DNA of 64,000 nt from positions 169,951,955-170,015,954 of the forward strand of contig CM051462.1 of NCBI GenBank assembly GCA_028095005.1, read 5' to 3'. The position numbers were made by a program, and so were the translations under genes. The notes under the pieces are model-generated. The model saw only the letters and a program-made list of their open reading frames with translations. It was not told the origin of the DNA and made no database searches. Positions 38,029 to 50,727 of this stretch are shown here, one piece after another. The DNA comes from Rhynchospora pubera. Lineage: Eukaryota > Streptophyta > Magnoliopsida > Poales > Cyperaceae. The number at the start of each line of letters is the position of its first letter. Within the stretch, counting starts at the first letter, position 1.

Positions 38029-40330
38029 CACTACATATAAAGTGCAAATAATGCTCGTTCTAAGTTTCATTTGAGCAATTACATCCATTTTTTATTTTAT
38101 TCCTAGTCATTTTATCACAATAATCTACATTTAAACTCTCTACGGTCTAGAATATGATTCAGATCTAACATATTTAAAAATATTAGATTATACTTAGTAA
38201 TTATGCATAGAAATTGAATATAATGCATATTCTGAGTATTATTTGAGTATTTCAACTATTTCTAAATTTATTCTTAGTCATTTCATCACAACAATCAACA
38301 ATTAAGCTCTTTATACAATCAAAATTTTGATTTAAATCATACTTATTCAAAAAGATTGAATTATACATAGTTATTTCGCCTACAAAGTGAATCTAATAGT
38401 CTTATTATTATTTGAGCATTTCAATTATTTTCAAATTCACTTTATGTCATTTCATCACAATAGTATACATTTCAACTCTTTATACGGTCTAGAATAAGAT
38501 TCAGATCGCACATATTAAAAAAGATTATATTATAGCTAGTAATTACGCATATAAAGTGGAAAAAACGCTCATTGTAAGTATCATTTGAGCATTTCATCCT
38601 TTTTGAATTCAATATAAGTCATTTTGTCACAATAATCTAAATTTAAACTCTCTATACGATCTAGAATATGATTCAGATCTTACATATTCAAAAATATTAG
38701 ATTATAGCAAGTAATTACGCATATAAATTGAATATAATGCATATTCTGAGTATCAATTGAGCAGTTCAACTGTTTTTGAATTCATTCTTAATAATTTCAT
38801 CATAATAATCTATATTAATACTATCTATATGGTCTACAATATGATTGACATCTTACATAATAAGAAAAATTGGATTATATCAAGTAATTATAGATATAAA
38901 GTTCAAATATTGCATATTTTTAATATCATTTGAGCATTTGAACAGTTTCTGCATTCATTTTAAGTCATGTCTTTACTATAATTTTCATTTCACCTCTCTA
39001 TATGGTTTACAATATGATTCATTTCTTATTTATTAAAAAACATTAGATTATACATAGTAAGTATGCATATAAAATGCGAATAATCATATTCTGAATATCA
39101 TTTGAGCATTTCAATCGTTTCGACAATCATTCCAAGTGATTTCTTCACAATAATGTATATTTAAACTCCCCACACGGTCTAGAATATGTTTCAGCTCTTT
39201 CTTATTGGAGCATTCCAAGTCATTTGAAGCGACAATGCATTGTTTCTTAGTTGTTTGATCACAATAATTAATATTTGAGCACTTTATAGTGTCTAGTAGA
39301 ATATAAATTAGATCTTCCTTATTGAAAATATCACATTATACATTGAAAAGACACATATAAATTGTAAATATTGCTTATTCTTTGTATTGTTTGGGAAATT
39401 TCAAACAATTTTGGATTCGTTCTGAGCATCGTCATAAAGGCACCTCAGAATCAGGATTTTCCAAAAAGTGGCTAAGAAAGAGAACTTGTACAAATTTTTC
39501 ATGTATAAATTGTATAAAAAAAATTCTATAGATCTTTTATTTTTTTTTTATGCAATTCAATCCGATCCAGTTGTTTCTAGAGCTAGGTTCTCGATCGCAT
39601 ATCTTTTAAGACCAATTTTTTCTGATATAGTCTTTTCTAGAGCTAGTTCCTCGATCATGAACCTTGTTAGATTGGAAAATACTTTTTGGCATATATTTTT
39701 TCATAAATGTATCGACCTGATTCAAAAATGAAGAACTTGCATCAGACATCAGTATTTTAGTGTCAACTCAAACATAGACTGTGGATCAAATCCATGTTAT
39801 GAAAAATCTTTACCAATCGGAAAAAAGGAAAAATGGAGTCTTTTTGGCATTTGAAGCGACTCTGCATTCATTATAAGTTATTTGAACAAAATAATCTACA
39901 TTTAAGCTATTTATATAATCTAGAATATAATGAAAATCTTACTTATTCAAAATATTACATTATACATTGAAAATATGCACATAAATTGTAAATAATTATT
40001 CTATGTATTGTTTTGGAATTTCAAGCGATTCTTGATTCATTTAAAGGAATTTAATCATAATAATCTATATTTAACCACTTTATACAGTCTAGAAAATTAT
40101 TCAGATCTTAATTATTAATAAATATTAAATTAAATACATTAATTACGCATAAAATATGCAAATAATGCATATTATGAGTATCATTTGAGTATTTCAAACG
40201 ATTCCGCATTCATTCTAAGTCATTTGATCACAATAATCTTTATTTAAACTCTCTATATGGTAAAAAATATAATTAAGATCTTATTTGTTCGAAATAATGC
40301 ATTATACATTGAAAATATACTTATAAATTG

Positions 40331-41000
40331 CATTGAAAATACTTACCAAATTTAGATGTGCAGTGCATTCAATTGCAGGCCATGCATGGAAACCAGTCTT
40401 TTGGGACATGGTTATAGTATTGTAGAATAGGGAATTATCACCATGTACACCATTTATAGTAACAAAAGTTAATATCTGTGTTGTACCAACTGGAGAGAGG
40501 CTGGTTATTGCAAGGGGTGAAGAGATAAGAACCAACTAGAGATGAGCAGTCACAATAGATGGAGTTCAAATCCATGGTTTAATTCTCGTATTCAGTGGTG
40601 AAGTCAGAGTAGAGATATAGCGGGGACCAAGAAAGAGGTCGGAAGAGTAAGGGTGCAGTCTCGGCACAAGAAAAAAGGTGTTTGCATGGAGCGAGGGCGA
40701 AAAAATATCAGAGCGAGTTGGCGTCACTCAACGTCGATGGATTTTTCTCTCTTAATCTAAAAAATGAATAGAAAAAAAAGAGAAAAAAATGTTACAGGCC
40801 GAAGAAAGATTTGATGATGGGCTTGAAAAATTACATTTGGATTAGTACCGAGGGAGCCAAGAGACCAAATTATTAATCGTATTAATTAAAACTTAATAAC
40901 AAATTTCACAAAATCTAATTATTAGGGGAGGCCTGGCCTTTGCTAGCCTCCCCTCCCTTCGCCACTACTCGTACCGACAATGAGTAAGTACAACAGAAGA
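40331..41000. other. Intergenic DNA, no gene recognised
   Basis: A slightly GC-richer stretch (about 40560-40740) carries no domain-bearing ORF. Confidence 0.4.
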
Positions 41001-41008
41001 ATGAGGGA

Positions 41009-41276
41009 CGGGGGTGAAAATGACGACTGTTTTAATCATTTTTTCGTTTCGTTTCGTCCAAAACGAAAGGAAATGGTTAAAGGTTGTGGTTGCGTTTAAA
41101 AGACGAAACGGTTAATGAAAGCTTGAAACGATTTCGTCCATGTGTATTTTCATAATTTTGATCATTTCGTTCAAAATGAAACGGTTAACGGAATTGATAG
41201 TCAGTTTCATGTCTAAAACGAAACGGTTAACGAAACATTTCATTTTCGTGGTCATTTTAGATGTTATGCAGCCCTA
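41009..41276. mobile_element. 268-bp non-autonomous hAT element with AAACGGTTAACG words
   Basis: Flanked by an exact 8-bp duplication ATGAGGGA (41001-41008 and 41277-41284). The imperfect termini are CGGGGGTG and TAGGGCTG (complement). The inside repeats GAAACGGTTAACGAAA-like words in both orientations, as does its sibling at 41721-42036. Confidence 0.8.
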
Positions 41277-41720
41277 ATGAGGGAACAATCCATATTTCAT
41301 GGGCATGTGAACCACACAAGCTATTCTAAAGTATTCAACTGGCACATGCAAAAACCCAGAGGTGCTTCTTACTGTTATAAATTGCATCTTTCATTTTAGT
41401 AGATGCTGGAATGAAAAGGGTCAACATGATACCTGTCGAGATGCCTAGAAAGGAACTGAAAACCATGTGTTACGTACCTGTCCTGTTCTTGAATATGAGA
41501 ACATAATAATAATATTAAATAACATTGTACCAGTTCTCATCTGAATTGGAAAAATAATTTACATGGTGCCAGTTTAGATCTTGAATGGGAAAAATAATGA
41601 AATAAAATAACATGGTACCAGTTGAAAACATTATTTCAATTTTTTTTATGCTCTTGCACCATCCGGCGCCAGTCCAGAGCAGGTTGACGAAAAAAATAAC
41701 ACAGAACTGACAATTATAGT

Positions 41721-42036
41721 TAGGGGTGTCAGCGTGATAAATTGGCACGTGGTGCCGTTTCGTTTAAGAGAAACGGAACACATAATAAAACTGATTTTCA
41801 TTCCGTTCCAATAACGAAACGGTAAACGGAACGTGGAATTATACCGTTTCGACTGTTTCAGCCTCATTTCAAACCGTTTCATGCGTTATTTCTGAAGTGG
41901 AACGATTAACAAAACAGAATTCTGTGTCATTTCAGAAACGAAACAGTTAACGAAATGGAATCTTATACCGCGTTCCTTAACGGAACGGCAAAAAAACAGT
42001 ATGTTCCGTACTTTTTTGACGCGTTTGACAGCTCTA
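41721..42036. mobile_element. 316-bp non-autonomous hAT element, same family
   Basis: Termini are TAGGGGTGTCA and TAGAGCTGTCA (complement). An exact 8-bp duplication ATTATAGT flanks it (41713-41720 and 42037-42044). The interior is rich in CCGTTTCGTT/AACGAAACGG. No transposase; overlapping short ORFs are incidental. Confidence 0.88.
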
Positions 42037-42686
42037 ATTATAGTTGAAGGAATTAAAGATCCAAGCTCCAGAAATTTGATATTAATGTGTAGAATTCTAT
42101 ATATGTTCATACTCTAATCATATTTGTCCATATTCTATAGTTAAAATAAACCATTTTATTTTTATTGTTCTTATTTCCTTTATTTGTTTGTTTCATTTTG
42201 TGCGTATTGGTTGGTAGGTGGGGAGGGGTTAGGGCCTTAGGGGGCCCGGCCGGGCTTGTGGTGGGGTCTGGCACGATTGAGAACTACTTTTAATTGATTC
42301 CAATTCCAATAATGACAATGGTGATGGATATTTCATGGAGATGCACCAGTTTGAACTAACATTTTTTTGTCACCTGCAAAATAAAAAAATTGGTCACTAT
42401 CATGCACGCTTCAAGTAGAGCAACAGCGTATTATTTCAAATTAACAACCGCTGTCAACAAACTCATACAAATAATTCGGTTGTTGGCATGAAATTAATTA
42501 AAAATAGGAAATTATATGTTCATGGTTGTTAGCAATTATTACAGTTGCATTTCAATGTGATCTTCATAACTGGTATTGCTCTTCTTTCCTTCTGTATTCT
42601 TTTATGTGTCCTGTAGTTAACTATATTTATTTTGCAAATCGAAGCTATTTCTGCATGAATTATTTTCAATCAATTCATGAATTCAG

Positions 42687-43075
42687 GGTTGTTTGGATTG
42701 CTTAGGAATAGAAAGAATAGCTTCTTCCTAGACATCCAAACAAGTTAGGAATAAGGAGAATAATAATTTCTTCCTAGGAATAACATCTTCCAACAATTAT
42801 ATATACATAATTTCAACAAAATTAGCTAAATACTAATAACTAAATGAAATTTTATTTGCTCTTTAATTAGTACTTTATTTAATATTAAAATAATAATTTT
42901 TAATAATTTATTTAAATTAATATCAATTTGCTTATTTCTAGCTCACCATCCAAACAACATTTCTTATTCTCCGAATAACATCTTTTCACTCTTCCCAAAG
43001 TTACACACTTCCCAATATTTTCTTCCTAAAATCTTTATTCCTTCTTTATTCCCATACCATCCAAATGGCCAACAA
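42687..43075. mobile_element. MITE, possible longer relative of 11412-11561
   Basis: The left end GTTGTTTGGATTGCTTAGGAATAG resembles the 11412 element, and the right end CCATCCAAATGGCCAAC is an imperfect inverted counterpart. It contains several internal copies of CATCCAAAC and TTAGGAATAAG. Boundaries are approximate and no duplication was confirmed. Confidence 0.5.
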
Positions 43076-43659
43076 ATCTGATTTCAGGACAAAGAAAAGT
43101 TTGATGACACCATGTCTTCCAGCCTACCAAACAGATGTTAACAAGTGAAAGGAAAACAATAAGCCAAGTTCATAAACCTTTCTACTCTGTGTTAGACTGT
43201 TAGTTCAAGTCGTTGTCCTTTAAATGCCACTTGGCTTGGCTTTACTATTGGAATCAACTAATTGAACATGTTAATCAATATGCACTTGCGCTTTCTGTTA
43301 TTTTTTCTTTGGCATTTTATTTATTATTATAGATATTTTATTTTTGGAATTTGAAGAGCACTTGTGGTTTCAGCGTGCATCCTTCGAAATCATGCTAGTT
43401 CGAGGAAATGGATGTCCCAACTAAAGAGCCATTTGTGCATTGATTTTGATATCTGATCTGACAAGCCCAGCAGAAATTCAATTATTGAGATAACTTAAAC
43501 ATTTTGTACTTTTTTTTTTTTTTGACGAGATAAACATTTTGTACTTTGCATGAGAAGGTTGGACTCTGACCTCATAACTGCAAACTTCTACTGTGAACTA
43601 TAATTAAAAGTTTTGTACGTTAAATTTCAATAAAAGTAATTCAATTGAAATTTGCTTGT

Positions 43660-43812
43660 GGCAGCATCTTTACTTAGTAGTGTTCTTCTTCCCCGAATTT
43701 TTTTTAATATAAACAATTTTATAATAAAAAAAATTAAATAGAACAACGATTTTTGTTTTTTTCTTAAAAAGAACACCATTATATATAGCGGCATTTTCAA
43801 TGCCGCTATAGA
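43660..43812. repeat. Inverted partner of 45065-45235
   Basis: The sequence TTTTAATATAAACAATTTTATAA...AAATAGAACAA is mirrored at about 45150-45210. Both copies also carry a GCGGCATTTTCAATGCCGCT-like palindrome. The pair could mark the ends of a decayed 1.57-kb element. Confidence 0.5.
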
Positions 43813-43843
43813 GAAACCATATTTGATCAGGAATGATAACTCC

Positions 43844-44100
43844 CATCTGCAGTTTTGCCATCCCTGCCATCGCTGAACATATACAGCAAACAAGGTGAAC
43901 ATATAGACGATCTAAGTGAACCCTTACAAACAAATAAGTGTTGTCATCACTTATTAAGAAGTTTACATGCATATTCAACTTATTTTCATTGAACTTATTT
44001 GTTTGTATGTGTTCACTTAGATCGTCTATATATTCTCTTTGTTTGTTGTATATGTTCACTTTATATTTAGCGATGACAGAGATGACAAAACTGCAGATGA
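43844..44100. repeat. Long imperfect hairpin
   Basis: The left arm (about 43844-43938: CATCTGCAGTTTTGCCATC ... ATAGACGATCTAAGTGAAC ... ACAAACAAATAAG) pairs with the right arm (about 43991-44100) over roughly 95-105 bp, with a loop near 50 bp. Arms are clearly similar but not identical. ORFs here are by-products of the symmetry. Confidence 0.75.
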
Positions 44101-44129
44101 CAGTAATCAATTTCCATATTTGATTATAT

Positions 44130-45060
44130 ATCAGGTCCAAAATATTGTTCAACACAACTTTTAAACTACTTAACTGTCTAAATTTCTGATTGTATATGGT
44201 TAAGTCTGTGGATAATTGTGTGTGGCATGCTTGTTTAGTCCAAGAAGAACAAAAATGTATTTATTCGATCGAGTCGCTTGTTTAAAAGAGAGTGAGAATT
44301 TTTGTATTTTACTTATTTTCTTTTTAAATTTTTCATTGTTTAATTTAAAACAAGAGGAACATTAACGGATGGTATTCTTTAATTTCAAATATATTTATGT
44401 GTTAAGATGCTTTACAGAGATTACCCTATTAGTCTGATTTTCAAGTTTCAAAATTTGAATTTAGGACCCGTCAATATGATCTACATAAAGGAAAAAAATA
44501 TATAATTGTTGTACAATATACTTAATCTTTTAAATTATTGTTTTGTTTTGTTTCATAACATATAGTAAAATATTAAAATAATATACAAATTACATTTAGG
44601 GGTTTGAATCATTTGATAAGAATTGTTATTTTTAATCAATATGATTTGTAAAAATGCAACTAGAACATCTGAGCAAATCCCAACCTTTATTATTATTATT
44701 TTTTTTAAGAAATACACCTTTTAAATTAGAATAGCATGACACTTGCTCTCTATTCATGAAAAAACAGGGTAAAATAATGCTAAAAATAAGTGACTTTGCG
44801 CGCTATATTATTTCATATTTCTCGAGATCATAAAAGTTGGCCATGTATTAACTACGATTTGTGGTGATTCCCTTTTTAAGTACAGTGAAGTATAAAATAC
44901 CTTGTTGCGCATAGATTACAGCCCCTTTGGATGCAATTAAAACAGAAGAGATCCCAATGCCAAAAAGTGTAAGAAGCAGGGGGAACAATTTACGACGGAC
45001 GCCAGAGACTCACGGGGGACAATTCCGAATGATATTTTTGTTGAATGCATTTCACCCTGT
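44130..45060. other. Intergenic DNA, no gene recognised
   Basis: AT-rich sequence lying between the inverted repeat pair; no coding signal. Confidence 0.5.
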
Positions 45061-45064
45061 AGAG

Positions 45065-45235
45065 GCAGTTTGAATGTCGCTACAGGGACCGGACTATAAA
45101 GGCATTCAAAATGCCACTGTAGCGGTGCTTTTTTTTTTTAAAAAAAAATCTTTGTTCTATTTAAAATTTTTCATTATAAAATTATTTATATTAAAAAATT
45201 TGGTCTTCTTCCACTAAGAGTCTGCTCCACAACTT
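45065..45235. repeat. Inverted partner of 43660-43812
   Basis: Contains GGCATTCAAAATGCCACTGTAGCGG, then TTTGTTCTATTTAAAA and AAAATTATTTATATTAAAAA, in reverse orientation to the upstream copy. Confidence 0.5.
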
Positions 45236-45661
45236 AAGTAGTAAAGAAAAAGGAATGAGACGGAAGGTAAAAAATTAGAGAAGAGGTCTGCCCTGCCCGA
45301 ACGAGTTCGATTCCTATGTTGTGGAGCAGGGAAGTTTGAAGAAGAATTCAGGAACAATATTCAAACTAGTTAATTAATTGATAAAAATTGACACACCCTA
45401 AGTGGATGCTACGTTTCCGAAATATGACAAAGAAATTTCTTGTGGATAATTTTTCTCGAAAAGATTCAGCCCGTCTTTCCTAAAAAAAAAAAGTACTAAA
45501 TTAATTAAATATATACTTTCTCATAAGTATGATATATTAAATTATGGTAATAATGTGATATATATGTTGCTGTACTTATAAGTACCAAAAAATACAAGAA
45601 ATGATCAATAAATGAAAAATGTTTTACAACAAAATAAAAAAAAAAGAATACTACAACCTTT

Positions 45662-48600
45662 CTAATTGGTTAACTTGTCTAGTGTTGAAATCAAGACATT
45701 CCTAAATCTATTCAAATTAATGGTGATATTTTGGCCATTCATGAAAAACTGATGAATAAACCCGAAGCCCCTCTTGTGGAACTCAATAGGGTTCTTTAGT
45801 ATCTCATTCTCTCTCCCGTATTTCTCCAACAAGGAACTCTCCTCTAGTGCAATGCTATATTGAATATAGTTCAAACCCATTGCAATAGCTGGATCACCGT
45901 AATCCATTTGCCCAATCCAATCGAGACCTCCATATGGCACTATTTGGATCAAAGTTCCATTAGGTGGCAAGAACATTTCATTAGTGAGACCGGCGCCATG
46001 CACACCAATCATGACATCGCATGAGTTGATGACTTGAGCAAATTGAATTATGTCGTTGCCAACGTCTGTCTCTTGCACCAAGACTTCAAAACCAAGATCT
46101 TGACATAAACTAACAACTTGACGTAGGTTTGTGATCATCCTTGACCTTGCTCTAGAGATGATGAGCATCCTTGGTTTCTTCATTGCTATCTCGCCTAGTT
46201 GTGTCGGGGCTTCTCTTTCTAAGGGAAAGATTTGTCGGAGGAAGCGTGTGAAGTCTTGTGTTGAGTAGTGGTTAGGGTTTCTTAAAGGCTCAATTATTAG
46301 TTCCCGGTGGGCAACAAGACCAACTATGACACGCTTGAAACAGTGAACTTCATTGTTTGCCTCGTCAACATCTACAAATAAAAGAAAATTTTTCTATCAG
46401 CTTATCTAAAGTAAAATTAACTTGCCAACTTTTTAATAGAACAAAAGTAATATGAAGCTAGGAAATGTTTATTTTGATATTACCTAACCGGATCGGTTCG
46501 AAATGGGAGAGTGCCTTGAGAATCTTGTCATATTTAATAAGCCACCAAGTCTGTGTGTTTGTCATGAGAAATTGAACTCTACCGTTCAACGGGTGGGAGA
46601 CCGTGAACAGAGGCATAATCACATCCGAGAAATCATGAAAGATGTTGCCAGTGTAACCTCCAATTGAGAACAAGATGGCGGGCACATCAGAGGTTTGGGT
46701 GCATTGAGGTGCTTCTTTTCTTGATGTCACATTGAATTCCTGTACGCGATGATAGCACAATTCATCGCCCTTTCTAGGGTATGGTTTGATATTGTAAAAC
46801 TGGTTTGAAGAGCCGGTCGGATCAACAAAATATATTGATGATGAATTAGAATGGATTCTTATATCTCCTTCCAAATTGCATGTATCCGATCTGAAGTCAG
46901 TAAAATCACACTGTAGGCTTGAGCTTATTGGGATTTCCTTGGCAGTTTCTTCAATTGAATGAAAAAGTTTCTAGTTAATATTTTTGCAATTAATTTTCTG
47001 ATTTACATTAATTAATGTTTATTTTTAATAAATATTGTCGTCGACATACCAATTTGAATGGAGCTAGTTGTTTCTTCAGTTTTGTGTGGATTAGTCACAA
47101 ACCATTGTTCAACGAACTTCTCACTGCCTGCCGAGACAACAAGGAAATATATTATCAGTAACTTAATTAAAGTCGGACCACGTGCTTTACAGAAAATCAA
47201 ACATTATTAATTATGTCATTTTCATAATAAAAGTAGAAAATAAAGGCAAGAAAAAAAAAGGTGCTGCATACCAGATTCTTTTAGTTTAGGCTGAGCAGGA
47301 TCTTCATTAAAACGATCCAAGAGAGCAGGAAAGTCGGCTTCTGTTTTTTCGTTATCATTCTCCTTGTTCTCTCCATCTACTGAAAATAATCAATTTTATA
47401 TTATAATACTTTTTTATGCATTTATATATGCATTTCAAAATAACAGATATTTACCTAATTTCTCTAAATCAATAGGTTTAATTTCATTAAAACGATCCAA
47501 CAGAGTAGGGATTTGAGCTGGTTTTTCTTCGACCTCTGCACTATTTTTCTCTTTATTCTCCTCATTTCCTGAAATTTAATGAGTAATTAATTTAACAGCC
47601 AGCTTAAATATATGATTTTTAAGCACACATTATTATTTCTCTTTACCTAATTGAGTGTGTTCACTTTTCTTCTCCTCAAAATTCGTGACGTCAATTAGAG
47701 TTGTCTGGAAGTTGTTATTTTGTTCAGAATTTTCTTCAGCCACCTTCCCAAATTCAGTATCCCCTCCTACAAACAAAAGTGAAACAATTTATTTATAAAT
47801 CACGAAGTTTAAAATGGAGTATTGAAATTTTTTTTTTCGTCTTTCTGATTCATGAATCTTATTCAACTTTTCTTTTTTTTCCTTCCTGAAATTGGTCCCA
47901 ATAGAAGGAAATGAATGGATATGGACCAGGTTTTCAACCATCTACTTTATGGACCCATAAGAAAGAATTAATTGGAAGTTGGAACCTTTTAATTAGAGTC
48001 AACGTAGGAAAGATTTCACTAAAGAGTTCAAAGTGAAATTAAATTGAGGTGAGGAATTGGCAATGCTGCTTTCTCAGGACCGATTATTGTGGCTTTCACA
48101 TTATTGTTACAAATCAAAATTTTACAAATAACTCTGAAATAAAAGATTTTTTATTAGTAAAATAGTATATTACCAGCTTCAGCAAATATAAACTTTTCTG
48201 TATCGCTCTTAGGTTCAACATCTCCTGTTACAGTAACTTGAGACACCGAATCTACACCAAGAAATATGAAAGTTTAAGACCATAAAGATGACTGTGATCT
48301 AAGAACATTTTGGAGTTTTCTCTCTTAAATTTGAAGTGACAAGGAAAAATGTATATTTACCAATGTCTCCAAAAATTTTAGTTTGTTCGATTGGCTTAAT
48401 TTCAGTTTTCGTCATCTCCAATTGCAAGTCTTCTCTGTTATGACCAACTAGTGGTTCTAAATCAACGGCTGAATTATTAATATATCAAACATTAGTTGCA
48501 CGAGTATGATATACCTTTTATAGTGAAACAGATGTTAGAACAATGAAGTACTTAAATCAAGTACTTATGAAAAGAAAATAACAATTAGAAGTCCATACCA

Positions 48601-49552
48601 ACTGCTCCAAAATTTGTTGTTTCTTTTGGTGGCTTTATTTGTGGTTCTGCTCTGTTTGACTGTAAATCTTCTCTGATTTGTGCAATCTGTAATTCTGCAT
48701 CAAAGTTTTGTTTATTTTCAAGCTTTTAAATGTTGTACTCGAATATATAATATAGTTATGTTACGGTGATTGCAAAGTAAAGGAAATGATTTATTTTAGG
48801 TTAAAATATTATGTTCGAAAATGCAGACGTCAAATCTAAATCGTCTAATATAATCTACATATATATCCAAGTTTGGTTGGAGATCAAAAATTTATATTAT
48901 TTCTTATTATTACATATTTGAATATTAAAATAACGGTTGAGATGAAGAAAAAAAGAAATGCATTACCGATATTATCTTGAGGCTTGGATGTCTTGGGTGG
49001 AGCGAAGCTCTCTGCTGCTTCCGATTTAGCTATAATTCAGAGAACAAGATATATATAGAGATGAGGGGGAAAAAAAAATAATTAACAAGAGTACATATAA
49101 CAATCCATGAACATATATGATCGATGGATTACATAAATAATGCATGATGCATGCAGGGTCCAAAACAACATTAACTTCGATAACAAAACAAAGACTGTCA
49201 ATGCGTTAATCAGGCCATATATGTCAAATCAATACAGCTAAAAAATTCATGAAAAGTTGACCAGCAGAAAAATGCGCTGCTGTACATGCTCTCAAAGCTT
49301 AATTAGTCACATTCATAAAGAAGCAGAATTAGTTAATATTACTCGATCGGGACATATATACGTACGAATATAAATAGTGATAAAATGGGCGACGAACTTA
49401 CAAGTATCGATGGAAACTGCCCCTGGCTTTGTAGATAATATGAATGTCATGGTCATCAAGAAACAACCCATTGTGATCAACACAATACGAATTCTTTGTG
49501 ACTCGTACCGAACATTCCGGGCCGCATACTTACTCCGGTCTCCCCCTCTCAT
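45662..49552 (-). CDS. GT61 family glycosyltransferase with expanded stem (paralogue A)
   Basis: Exons on the minus strand, 5' to 3': 49552-49402, 49029-48967, 48694-48599, 48468-48361, 48251-48174, 47766-47647, 47568-47455, 47379-47272, 47127-47050, 46948-46484, 46371-45662. They join to 696 residues. The N terminus is short, basic and cytosolic, with a membrane anchor IRIVLITMGCFLMTMTFIL (about 19-38); eight small exons encode an acidic stem; the catalytic region has GYTGNIFHDF, LIISRARSR and the GT61 hallmark HGAGLTNEMFLPP (His about 585). Family knowledge: plant GT61 enzymes are Golgi type II proteins adding xylose or arabinose to xylan or mucilage, or xylose to N-glycans; this one resembles the xylan/mucilage group more than N-glycan XYLT, but the substrate is inferred. 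Every intron is in phase 1 and stem exons look duplicated. ATG at 49552 is preferred because the upstream in-frame codon is TTG. A TATATA motif lies about 75-90 bp upstream. Confidence 0.9.
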
Positions 49553-50727
49553 TTTAATTTCTCTCAACCCTTTATTTGATCCTCTGAAAGCCTTCGGTAT
49601 ATGTTTCGATCTGTATAAAGTACAAATGAGATATATAGTTGGTTTCTTAGAAGTTAGAAGGAGAATATTGGGTTGTTAGAAGAGAAGGCAATGGAAGAAT
49701 TGGCATCATATCTTTTCAACGGTCAATAGTTTGTTGTTTGCCTGTTAGCCTCATGACATATATCTGTCGGAATTTAAAAATATAGGAAATGGGGGCTCAC
49801 TCCCAATTATTTAATTGATTTTTTATTTATTATTTATTATTATTTTTTTTTGGTATAGCTGAATTTAAGGAGTTAAGGTGATAGGAGTGCATGACTGCCC
49901 AATTATTAGCTATGAAAGAGGCCTACAGAAACTAACTGTTATGCTAAGTGTAGAAAGTTATGGAAAATTCTAAGGCTGGCCACGTCATCCTCTTGTCCAC
50001 CAGAAAGGCCCTGACACGTGTCAGCGCCACGCTTGCTAGTCAAATACGACCAAATAATAAACAAAAAATACAATTAATTAAAGAGATAATTAGTTTTATG
50101 CCACTATAAAAATTTGATACTTTGAGATGTGCCATTGTTAAATTACTAATTAGATTTATGCCACTATAAAATTGTTAAAATTGGTTTTATGTCATTATTT
50201 TTTTATAAACATTATTAATTCTAAAAATGTCATCCTCAAATCTGTCATTATTTTCAAAAATTCGCAAATTACTCCAATTTAAATAAACCCTAGCTAGAAA
50301 AAAAAACAAAATGACGGCGCAGAGAATAATAATCTAACTCTTGCTTCATGTTTGATATGACCTTGATTTCACGTCCAATTTGAATCAACCTAACTCCTTT
50401 TCTTTTGGTTTGTAGAGTAATATAACTTCTTTGACGTGGGAAATAAACTGTGAACATAGAAGAGGAGCATAGGCCATAGAGAATGATATTTTGGGATGAA
50501 AAATATAAATACTTTTTTTATATTATCTTCAAAAAATATATATACTATTTTATATATTGCGGTATTTTGTTATTTAAGTCTTGCACGAAATATACATATT
50601 TGCATTATTATTTTCCAATATAGAGTATTTGCCGGTGCTTTCATGGGTATAGAATGGTACGATGGAAATATATATTATTTGATAAAATTAGTAGAAAGTT
50701 CATTGTTGTTTAATATGTTATTAATAA

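Larger units (their letters stand above)
35570..40330. repeat. Diverged satellite array, period about 171 bp
   Basis: Successive copies share GAGTATCATTTGAGCATTTC, TCACAATAATCTACATTTAA, CTCTCTATACGGTCTAGAAT and GTAATTACGCATATAAA. Starts of the GAGTATCATTTGAG word fall near 35591, 35764, 37102, 37271, 37443, 37617, 37788, 38062, 38233, 38403, 38577, 38745, 38915 and 39090. Undisturbed spacings are 168-175 bp. The copies are strongly diverged. A Helitron-like element (35948-37083) and a short GACACGAC-rich piece (about 37850-38028) interrupt the array. Between about 39420 and 39845 an unrelated 430 bp breaks it before two to three weak copies near 39850-40330. Confidence 0.88.

Noticed and set aside
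43627..44155. ORFs of 91 and 161 codons
   Set aside because: They lie across the hairpin and an AT-rich repeat; the open frames follow from the inverted symmetry and no family is recognised.
45210..45345. tRNA-like sequence with GAGTTCGATTCC box and CTGCTCCACAAC/GTTGTGGAGCAG stem
   Set aside because: Spacing and absence of a proper D arm and anticodon stem do not fit a tRNA; it may be a repeat, but I could not support a call.
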